NCBI GenBank assembly: GCA_916613615.1
Contig: OU744735.1
Coordinates: forward strand, 52,902,082-52,966,081
Direction of reading: 5' to 3'
DNA length: 64,000 nt
From: Steromphala cineraria
Lineage: Eukaryota; Mollusca; Gastropoda; Trochida; Trochidae
The position numbers and the translations under genes are program-made. The notes beneath the pieces were generated by a model. That model ran no database searches and had not been told where the DNA came from. It worked only from the letters and a program-made list of their open reading frames with translations. Shown here piece after piece: positions 47,501 to 55,345 of the stretch (the first letter of the stretch is position 1; every line of letters begins with the position of its first letter).

Positions 47501-50276
47501 GCGACGACTCCGAACAGCCCACTTAAGGGACGAGGGGGACTTGATTATGAGGTAGAAATCTTTGTTGATTGGTTCGTTGTTTACTGATGTCACTTCAAGC
47601 TCTATTACTGAATCTTTCTTGCCAAACGCATCCGGAGGCTCGTTGACTAGTTCGATGACGTAGACTGGCCTGTGTGAGTAAACGGAAAGGTTCAGACATT
47701 TAAAATGATCTATGAAAGAAGTATCCACTTAAACGTGATTTTGACAGCAAGAAATAGAGACAAAACTTCATTTGTCATTATTTTTAAGAAAAATAAAATT
47801 CAACACTTTCTTATTCCATTATATGTCCTCTATCTTCCAATGAGTAAAAGAATATTGATTGAAAAAAACCCGCAAGGATAAAGTGGTAACACAAATGACA
47901 CATGATATCAATGAATCCTTACAAAATAAACAATTTCTCATTAGCTACTAGCAAATAACATAACCAATGATCAAATGACATATAACCTGCCTTAGGCATT
48001 TGTTGACTTTATGTAAATTTTAACATTGCACTGGTAAAACATAAAAAGTGCTGCTTATGTTATATCATACTCTGCACCCTACACCTATAGCACAGGATAG
48101 ATGAATTTGTGTTTACATAATAGGTTTCTGGGTACAAACAGTTTCCAGCATCTGAATCTGAGAACCCAAACCAACCTAAAGTTTACACAATTGCAAGATG
48201 TAAATATCAAGATAGGATGGCAACTGTTGCACGGATTTTAAGAGTTTTTGTATCTAAACTTTACATCAAAATTGTATAGATGATATTTGCTGACAGTTTT
48301 GTGTTTTATAAAAAAAATTTTACAAGACCAGTAAGTACTGCTTAAAGGGACCATTCGAGCGGGGTATTTTCTGTGAAACTGAAATTCAGGCGGACTTTCC
48401 TGTTTACAATATTATTTGATTTTTACATGATAATTTCACACTTAATTTCAAATATGTTTGTGGGGTTAGCATTTCAGTTGTTCAAGATTAAACAATTTGC
48501 CAAAGAATAAAGTGTATCGCTCAATAAATATAAACATCGTGGATTGAAGCCAATCATCGAAGCTACGATCGTGGAATGCATTACTACGACAAAATGCTGT
48601 CGTAACTGATAACTTTTATCATGAATCATTTGTAAATATGGTCCTCTTCTATCAATCAAGTATTTATTTCTTTGTTTTGTTAATAAATTAGCATAATACT
48701 GCACATTTGTTTTCTCGCAATGCTAACGTTTCAAAATGGCGGATGAAACGCAGTCGAGTGGTGCCTTTAACAACTGAATCTGAAATCTCAAAGCTAACTT
48801 AAATTTTCATCATTGCAGAACTGTAACGATAGAACAGATTTTTTTTCATATTTACAAAACAAACTCTGACACACTGTTTGACATAAATAAGTGAGTGAGT
48901 ACAAAGGGTTTCCAGCATTATTTATTGTAGTACTTCATTATTTTTCTTCAATTTTAAATGGAAAATGTTAATCTTAAAACACCTGTTTAGTGCTATACTG
49001 TATTCAATAGAACAATTACAATTTACTTTTATATAAAATATTAATACGTCACACCAAAGACTTTTTTATAATACGTAGATGTAATTCACACATAACTTGT
49101 TTTGAGATTAAGTTGCAGGTTGAAGATAAAAGAAATCCTTAAGTTTGCAAAAACAAACTCTGTGCTGTATTAGAATTCGCTGTGACTAATTTCATATTTA
49201 CCAAAAAAATTTTATTGAAATATATTATTCTTTGACTAATGTTCGTATTTAAAAAAAGTTCTTGGCTTAAACAAATTTAACTAAATAAAAACGTGAAAAT
49301 AAATTTGGATCTTTGAATTGCACTATTATTGTACCACAATAAGTTGTTTATTGCAGAATATTGAACTACAAAATTTGGTGCAACAACCATGAGGCCTACC
49401 TCCCACGAAGGATCTTCATCCCGTCTGAGACACATCCGGCTGTCGGTTGGACCTGGATCTGGGATATCGCTGAGTACTCACTGGTCACTAGCGATGTGAC
49501 GTTACAGTCACTACCAAACCCAGGAACTGAAACACAAAGTCAAATTCAATGAGACAACAGCTAATTTTGTTTAAAAGCAGAGAAAACTTGTACACAAAAT
49601 CAAAATAGAGACAACAGCTGAGGGGGGGCTAATTTTGTTTAGAAACGAAGAAAATTTTAACATAAAATCGGAATATACAATACCAATATATCTTTTTGAA
49701 CTCATGTTTTACTTTTAGGAATGGTAGAGATGTCATCAGAGAATGAGTGCTATCTCAGAACTATTGGAAAATATTAAACTCGTGCTTGAACTTGTTTGGG
49801 CGTAGCAATTTGTTTATAATTTTCGTCAATTTTCCATTCATATCCACATAACACCACTTTTGGGCCAACTACTTTTCAAGCTTAAACCTGTGCTTGTACT
49901 GGTATGGGCGAAGCAATCCTTTTTAGATTTTTCATCAAATTTCCATTTTTACCCACATTTTTGGGCCAACTACTTTTCAAGCTTATACACTGGTTAAAAC
50001 AAGATCAAAAGAATTGATCACCTCGGCTGACCTTTATGAGCTAGCTTGTTTCATACACCAGATTTAACAAAATCAAATAAATCCCTCACCTAGGCCGACC
50101 CTAAACAGTAGACTGGTTCCATCCACCTCGCTGTACGACGTGACGGCATTGTACCGATCTTGCGTCCACTGGAGAAGGTCTGCGGACCCAGCAGATTCCG
50201 GCATCTTCAGACTCCGGCTCCGAACATGCTTTCTAAACTTGCTCTTCTTGAACCGTATCCGTGAGTGACTCGGGAC
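29454..50276 (-). CDS. TGFBR3: Betaglycan / TGF-beta receptor type III, 3' part of gene
   Basis: Thirteen exons on the minus strand, in transcript order: 50276-50090, 49526-49400, 47669-47477, 45157-44983, 37365-37244, 36604-36455, 34851-34654, 32931-32814, 32146-32050, 31436-31256, 30815-30668, 30171-29974, 29542-29454. Every junction is GT/AG and phases join into 660 codons plus stop. The first three to four exons align with the betaglycan orphan domain ([18 protein letters not shown]). ZP-N runs from [14 protein letters not shown] to LKCEIPIG with its four cysteines; ZP-C runs from [10 protein letters not shown] to the CQAARERSC region. A transmembrane helix and short Ser-rich tail follow. 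Betaglycan is a cell-surface proteoglycan co-receptor that presents TGF-beta and inhibin ligands to signalling receptors. The signal peptide and first orphan-domain exons are missing, presumably beyond 64 kb. Endoglin is the alternative, but the tail, GAG insert and TM motif favour betaglycan. Confidence 0.93.
29974..30171 (-). CDS. TGFBR3: Betaglycan exon 12: juxtamembrane and transmembrane segment
   Basis: The exon encodes a Ser/Glu-rich stalk with one SG ([16 protein letters not shown]), then [20 protein letters not shown] and [12 protein letters not shown]. The helix and its flanks are close to the vertebrate betaglycan GLDxxTVMGIAFAAF motif, which is the most diagnostic stretch in the gene. 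Phases are 1 at both ends. Confidence 0.93.
31482..31644. mobile_element. pogo/Tc1-like MITE, copy 2
   Basis: Begins TACAGTAGAACACAAATATA and ends GATCTGTGTTCTACTGTA. It is the same family as 6248-6424, in reverse orientation (gtatagcgaacaccggatat matches the other copy's complement). It lies in the betaglycan intron between exons 9 and 10. Confidence 0.65.
32141..32775. repeat. Degenerate minisatellite filling a betaglycan intron
   Basis: Words such as ctggtacaatgtttcacatt and tgatatcagaagctggtaca recur at about 40-45-bp spacing, with strong drift toward the exon-9 side. On the minus strand each unit reads like tgtaacattgtaccag, resembling the real exon-9 acceptor (cttgttacag|ATTC at 32147). 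The array fills almost the whole 667-bp intron between exons 8 and 9. Confidence 0.65.
32979..33028. repeat. (GCGAGGCAA)n-like short tandem repeat
   Basis: Five units of gaggcaagc-type sequence, one carrying gagacaagc. It lies 48 bp upstream (minus sense) of betaglycan exon 8, inside the intron. The frame reading ACLACLACL on minus is an artefact. Confidence 0.7.
33634..33893. repeat. GGAC/GGAT-rich purine minisatellite
   Basis: About 260 bp made of ggacggag, ggacggaa, ggagggat and ggatggaa words, almost pure purine on the plus strand, in the betaglycan intron between exons 7 and 8. It keeps frames open on both strands (TEGRRDGR on plus, [10 protein letters not shown] on minus), which are not genes. 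Confidence 0.8.
34654..34851 (-). CDS. TGFBR3: Betaglycan exon 7: glycosaminoglycan-attachment insert of ZP-N
   Basis: Encodes [16 protein letters not shown], then [20 protein letters not shown], then GTYIDDEDF and [10 protein letters not shown]. Several Ser-Gly pairs sit among acidic residues, the hallmark of heparan/chondroitin sulfate attachment. In vertebrate betaglycan the two GAG sites lie at the same place, between the third and fourth ZP-N cysteines (after VVYYNS-IVIQ and before the EIVVFNC-type strand). Both exon ends are phase 0, so the exon is a clean cassette. Confidence 0.88.
35410..36425. repeat. Tandem array of about 115-125-bp units, split by a MITE
   Basis: Units share ctcaaggcaattgtaaatc, ttctgatgacaagatat, caagtttagttccactaatg and gtggttattttg. 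Starts lie near 35418, 35544, 35660, 35785 and 36307. A TTAA-bounded MITE (35875-36292) separates the fourth and last units. The array lies in the betaglycan intron between exons 6 and 7 and ends about 30 bp from exon 6. Confidence 0.75.
35875..36292. mobile_element. TTAA-bounded MITE family, copy 1 (right end truncated)
   Basis: Starts TTAAAGGGACCATTCAAGCG and continues with the same body as 48342-48770 (gtggaaacgaaattcagg, aaagtgtatcgctcaa, caaaatggcggatgaaac). It stops at ggtcgagtc without the terminal gtgcctttaa of copy 2. It has no ORF. Confidence 0.65.
37605..37930. repeat. Degenerate outer units of the large betaglycan minisatellite
   Basis: Two or three diverged and longer units (cacactcactgggatgg, attgagagagctttgagagc, ctttgtaaatg) precede the regular array. 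They look like older units, as expected at the edge of an array that expands from within. Confidence 0.6.
37931..44989. repeat. 7-kb minisatellite of 59/67/71-bp units touching a betaglycan 5' splice site
   Basis: About 105-110 units with the core agctttgtaaatgaggttta then taaaggatgtgatgccctac and accactcactgggatgga. Three length classes differ only at one point: ggatggagagc (59 bp), ggatggaggaatgagagagc (67 bp) and ggatggatgga(g/-)-containing (71 bp). On the minus strand each unit carries catcccagtgagtg; the last unit runs into betaglycan exon 4, whose real junction is CATCCCA|gtgagt at 44983/44982. Segments are duplicated at 2,365 bp (about 40085-42450 and 42450-44780) and at 538 bp. Repeated 71-aa frames on minus are repeat translation, not genes. 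Confidence 0.95.
45157..46868. other. Betaglycan intron 3-4 sequence between exon 4 and the 43-bp array
   Basis: Contains the hairpin at 45621-45764 and a possible larger element: TTTATTACACTCT at about 45765 and its inverse AGAGTGTAATAAA at about 46800 suggest ends of a roughly 1-kb insertion. A frame on minus (46370-46561) and one on plus (about 46455-46593) show no recognised domain. A relatively GC-rich, CpG-bearing part lies at 46080-46290. Nothing else is supported. Confidence 0.4.
45621..45764. repeat. Large imperfect palindrome
   Basis: Left arm aatactaaacgacgttcag... through gtatttaac is matched inverted by gttaaatac... through gtttagtatt. Arms are about 65 bp with some seven mismatches around the loop gagcgcaagcga. 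It could be a MITE or the folded end of the larger element that may run to about 46810. Confidence 0.65.
46869..47515. repeat. 15-copy 43-bp array built from a betaglycan exon end plus its donor
   Basis: On the minus strand the unit is the last 39 nt of exon 3 (GTTCGGAGTCGTCGC through GATATAGTG, coding [13 protein letters not shown]) plus gtaa. Junction of one unit with the next recreates gtaagt. Starts of the donor (acttac on plus) lie at exactly 43-bp steps from 46869 to 47471, giving 15 donors, all intact. The exon itself is the first unit (47477-47515). Units differ only by a few bases, mainly at c(g/t/a)cgacg. Frames on plus stay open in all three phases because 43 is not a multiple of three; they are not genes. 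Confidence 0.95.
48342..48770. mobile_element. TTAA-bounded MITE family, copy 2 (complete)
   Basis: Left end TTAAAGGGACCATTCGAGCG; right end CAGTCGAGTGGTGCCTTTAA, imperfect inverted repeats bounded by TTAA. The body matches copy 1 at 35875-36292. It is non-coding and lies in the betaglycan intron between exons 2 and 3. TTAA with AAGGG ends suggests a Kolobok-like or piggyBac-like family. Confidence 0.7.
49776..49988. repeat. Two tandem copies of a 108-bp unit
   Basis: gtgcttgaacttgtttgggc at 49782 and gtgcttgtactggtatgggc at 49890 start two similar units, each ending gggccaactacttttcaagc. It lies in the betaglycan intron between exons 1 and 2 of the visible set. Confidence 0.65.
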
Positions 50277-51070
50277 CTGGAGATAGAACAAGGGTTATAA
50301 TAAGTCAGATGATATTTGGAAATGTTTAATCAAGCACTGTTTCTACCAATACAACAAGCTCTGAACTTGTACTGGGCTGAAACATGGTGACCTTGAAACA
50401 TCAAAATAAAGAAAGATTAGCATAGATGAAAGAATGTCGTTCTTCACGACACATTTTTTGCAACTCCATGAGGATCATACAACTCACTCAACCATGAGGC
50501 ACAACAAGTAAAGCACTTGCAAATCCATGAGGTACCCATTTACAGGTGGTTTGACTAAGACACATAGTCGCAGTATTTTGTCCCAAGTATATTGCATGTT
50601 GCTGCAACTGCATTTTTGCATCTGGACGCACGCATTTGGTCAAAAAAGGATCCTTCACCAATGTGTTTTTTTTCCAGTTTCTCAAGAAACTACTTCTACA
50701 TCATAATAAACCATTGAACTTGGAAGGACAAATTATGAGAGGCATATTTAATTTCAGCAGCAAGGAGGTTAATGGCTTATTTCAGTATCACTGAATCAAG
50801 TTGCATGTGCAAGCAATATAATAATACAATGACAAAACATCCAAGCATGCCAAAGGTCATATTAATATCTCTAAGGAATCAAATTCATGATACGAGTTAT
50901 GTTAACATTCAATCCATCTTCTCCCATAAAGTTTCATAATTTTTTTTGGATAACCTTAATGTTTCACTTATCACATGAATTTTCCTGTTAACCTATTTAG
51001 CTATAGATATCTGACACTGATGGTCTGATTGCAGCACTCGGGTTAATGTTGCAAACCGACTCATCAATCT
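50277..51070. other. Upstream betaglycan intron, no exon found
   Basis: The visible first exon starts at 50276 in phase 0 after a good acceptor (ctatctccag), so the transcript continues upstream. No minus-strand exon matching the N-terminal orphan domain was found here by eye. Confidence 0.4.
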
Positions 51071-51396
51071 ACGAGCGCGGTGGTGTAGTGGTTAGCGTGC
51101 TGGCCTATCACGCCAAAGACCCGGGTTCGAATCCAGGTGGAGACACCAAAGATTTGTGACCTGGGCTTTACACTGTGTTGTGTCCTTGGGCAAGGCACTT
51201 CATCCACATTGCACTGAGTCTACCCAGCTGTACAATTGGGTACCTGAATAAGGGAACTACGGACCTATGTGGTCGCGCGAAGCGCTTAGTAGCGGCTTTG
51301 AAAGTACTTCCTTCAGGGAAATAATGTACAGCCAATGAGCAGTGCTTGCATTGGATATAAGGCTTAAAAATGTTCATTATTATTATTATTATTACT
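51071..51396 (+). mobile_element. tRNA-derived SINE, copy 2
   Basis: Same family as 12092-12418: A box TGGTGTAGTGGTTAGCGTG, B box GGTTCGAATCC (51124-51134), body motif GTCCTTGGGCAAGGCACTTC, and an (ATT)n tail at about 51374-51396. The middle of the body differs (gtcgcgcgaagcgcttagta), so the copies represent related subfamilies. It is not a tRNA gene. Confidence 0.8.
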
Positions 51397-53044
51397 AATG
51401 TAATCTAATGGATAAAAACTCACTTTCATTTTTACATTTATATACCGGTAGTCTACATACATGAAGTAAAAGGCATTGAAGAAATTATTCAAATTTATAA
51501 ACACTAAACACTAAATCTCAAGAATCAAAATAACGACACACAAATATGGATGACCAGTTCTTCATCAATGGATGACATTTCCACACAGATTCTTGTGTCG
51601 ATATCAACTATTCGTTGACTGATGATTCAGTTTCTATATCATTAGATTTAGAACTATATGTAGTCCTTGCTAACAATATCCAGGAAAGTATAATCACTTG
51701 AGTACATATTTGGGATATCTTTTTCGTCTAAATTTCTAAATAAAGAAATAACTTTAAGCAAAATATTTGTGGACGTTTGAGTGTGGATTCTATGTATATA
51801 ATGGAATTTTGGGATGAGTATGTGAAATATGTAACCGTTACTGTAATTAATATTGAATAATAAGAATTTGAGATATTTGCCATATATCAAAGTCAAAGAA
51901 AATCAACTAAACCAGGAGCGGTTTAAAGGAACATTAAATGTGATTGTAGGCATGTATTGTTTGATTGCAAATTGTTACAACCTTCCCAAGAACAAAACCA
52001 ATTACTAGTTGATCTTCATTAGCCACGTCATAATAACAACTGTGGCATAAAGTGCAATCTCCAAAATGAACTGCAGGCAATATGGTAATCTTTTTTGCAA
52101 ATATACTTAGTTGAACCCTTACACAAACATGACCAAGAACAGATTCATTATTTTCTTAGCGTGGCTGTTTATTACATACATGTCTTAAGGAAAATAGTTT
52201 TTTTGTTTAAAGCTCTGCAGTCTGTGGCCTCTTATCTTTCAAGATCAGTTCAACCGACAGTTCCAGGTCTTTGAAGAAGTAGTTTATCGTAGAAATCAAA
52301 GACCAGGCACTTAAAGAAGAAGAAACATTTTGACGACAAATATGCCTCTTATTAGCCAGACTACCATCGTGTGGGGCAAGGAGAAGAGTCTGGAGAGAGA
52401 GTGAGAGAGTTGAGAGAATGTGAGTGAGTGAGTTGAGAGAATGTGAGCGAGCAAGAGTTGAGAGAATGTGAGCGAGTGAGCGAGCGAGTGAGTGAGCGAG
52501 CGAGTGAGTGAGTGAGTGAGCTTTGACCTAATTTAGAGCTGAATCGTTTTAGATAATGTGACAGGCCATGAATTCAATAAGCTTAATCAATCATCAAGCA
52601 CCACCAAGAACTTTTGCTGCTGCAAATAAATGCATCATTTTAAAAGTAAGTAAGGAGGGAGGTAACTGGAAAGCTTTCAAAAACTGCTACCCAGTGAAGA
52701 CATGTTGAAAAGAAGAGTGCAATAACGCATGGTATTCCCTACATCTCACACAAGCACTGATGTTGAGGTATTCATGGTATTTATACACTGCCCCACATAT
52801 CATGTTATACACCAGTCGGAATGCTATGATGTTATAAAAACGACTGCCAACAGTTATTCCTCACCTCTGTATAATGCTACCACAAAGCAGCCAATCCACA
52901 CCATGTGCCCTTTCTCTCTGTCAATATATTCTACTCTTTATCGGCAATATCATCACTTGCAATCATATGGAATGAAGGACTATCTAACAGTTTGATGAAA
53001 ACGTGAGGAGTCAAACACTAGAGCAAAACAGTGGTCTTTCTCGA
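51397..53044. other. Non-coding stretch with a GAGT-type simple repeat
   Basis: AT-rich DNA without a supportable gene. A (GAGT/GAGC)n tract occupies about 52390-52521. The frame at 52729-52995 on plus has no recognised domain or context. Confidence 0.5.
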
Positions 53045-53277
53045 TTAAAGGGACAGTTCGATCGGGGTATTTTAGTGGAAACAAAAATCTGGAATACTTC
53101 CCTGTTTATACTTAAATATGATTATTACATGATTAGTTCACACATATTTCATATATGTTAGTGAGGTTAACAATTTAGATATTCTAGATTTAACAATTTG
53201 ACAAAGAATAGAATGCATCACTGTGTCCTCTAGAATTTCTTTTCAACAAAAGTACCCTGATAGAACTTTCCCTTTAA
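53045..53277. mobile_element. TTAA-bounded MITE family, copy 3 (short form)
   Basis: Left end TTAAAGGGACAGTTCGATCG, right end TAGAACTTTCCCTTTAA, inverted repeats bounded by TTAA. The first half resembles copies 1 and 2 (cctgtttata, tacatgatta, gtgaggttaacaatttag); the second half is mostly deleted. Confidence 0.65.
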
Positions 53278-53875
53278 GAGCTCACCAATCACAAGTGGTC
53301 GAGATATATGTCACTGACACTTCTGATATATTAGTTAACTATTCTCGAATACAAATACACTTGTGATTTTTTAAAACAAAATATATATAAAATACCATGA
53401 TAAAATAAGCATAAACGTTACACAAATCACTAAAGGCCTCAGCCATTGAGATTATTATCTCCATCCTATAGCAATCACAATATAGAGAAAGATTGTGGTA
53501 ATTTTGAGTCATGATAAAAACTTTACACACTTTTTTTAAATCAATCATTTTCACAAGTCGTAACAGTGAAATTTATTGAGCTGAGAAAATTATTTTTTAA
53601 CCTAGAAAATAAACATACTATTCAACTAAAATATGAAAGTAAATACAACGTGGTGAAAAATATAAAATGAATTTTTTCTATCATATTCTCGTCTTTGGGA
53701 ATAAAATTTCACATCCTGGTCCAATAAAAGATGTTTGCTATTACTTCTTGGTGAATGTTTTCATCTCGCTACACATGCATTGCACATGCGAGGGGAACAG
53801 CCCATACCACGGCCTAGGGATCTTTGATGGTTAAACAGCTAACAGACCTCTTATACTAAGTACTAGGGGTGAAGG

Positions 53876-55345
53876 ATTTGCACTCAGTGATTTATAGAGA
53901 GATCAAATATATGTGAAGAATTCTGTGATTTATGGAGAAATCAAATAAATGTGAAGATTTCTGTGATTTATGGAGAGATAAAATATATGTGAAGAATTCT
54001 GTGATTTATAGAGAGATCAAATATATGTGAAGAATTCTGTGATTTATAGAGAGATAAAATATATGTGACTAATTCTGTGATTTGTGGAGAGATAAAATAT
54101 ATGTGAAGATTTCTGTGATTTAAAAAGAGATAAAATATATGTGAAGAATTCTGTGATTTATAGAGAGATAAAATATATGTGAAGAATTCTGTGGTTTATG
54201 GAGACATCAAATAAATGTGAAGATTTCTGTGATTTATAGAGAGATCAAATATTTGTGAAAAATTCTGTGATTTATGGAGAGATCAAATATATGTGAAGAA
54301 TTCTGTGATTTATGGAGAGATCAAATAAATGTGAAGATTTCTGTGATTTATAGAGAGGTCAAATATATATGTGAAGAATTCTGTGGTTTATAGAGAGATC
54401 AAATATATGTGAAGATTTCTGTGATTTAAAAAGAGATAAAATATATGTGAAGAATTCTGTGATTTATAGAGAGATAAAATATATGTGAAGAATTCTGTGG
54501 TTTATGGAGACATCAAATAAATGTGAAGATTTCTGTGATTTATAGAGAGATCAAATATTTGTGAAAAATTCTGTGATTTATGGAGAGATCAAATATATGT
54601 GAAGAATTCTGTGATTTATGGAGAGATCAAATATATGTGAAGAATTCTGTGATTATAGAGAGACCAAATATATGTAAAGAATTTTATATGTAAAGAATTC
54701 TGTGGTTTAAAGAGAAATCAAATATATAAAAGAATTCTGTGATTTATAGAGAGATCAAATATATGTGAAGAATTCTGTGATTTATGGAGAGATCAAATAA
54801 ATGTGAAGATTTCTGTGATTTATAGAGAGGTCAAATATATATGTGAAGAATTCTGTGGTTTATAGAGAGATCAAATATATGTGAAGATTTCTGTGATTTA
54901 AAAAGAGATAAAATATATGTGAAGAATTCTGTGATTTATAGAGAGATAAAATATATGTGAAGAATTCTGTGGTTTATGGAGACATCAAATAAATGTGAAG
55001 ATTTCTGTGATTTATAGAGAGATCAAATATTTGTGAAAAATTCTGTGATTTATGGAGAGATCAAATATATGTGAAGAATTCTGTGATTTATGGAGAGATC
55101 AAATAAATGTGAAGAATTCTGTGATTATAGAGAGACCAAATATATGTAAAGAATTTTATATGTAAAGAATTCTGTGGTTTAAAGAGAAATCAAATATATA
55201 AAAGAATTCTGTGATTTATAGAGAGATCAAATATATGTAAAAAATTCTGTGATTTAAATTAAAGAGAGACCAAATATATGTAAGGATTCTGTGATTTATA
55301 GAAAGATCCAATATAATTATGTAACGAATTCTGTGATTTATACAG
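53876..55345. repeat. 38-bp AT-rich tandem array with a 472-bp higher-order repeat
   Basis: About 38 copies of gtgatttatagagagatc then aaatatatgtgaagaattct. Marker units (gagaggtcaaatatatatg at about 54353 and 54825; ttaaaaagagata at 54421 and 54893; gaattttatatgtaaag at about 54680 and 55152) repeat at 472 bp, showing a multi-unit duplication. No gene overlaps it. Confidence 0.9.

Noticed and set aside
46853..47587. Plus-strand frames of about 200-244 codons with a repeated [23 protein letters not shown] peptide
   Set aside because: They are translations of the 43-bp array, open in all three frames because the unit has no stop on this strand and 43 is not a multiple of three. The minus strand carries the real betaglycan exon.
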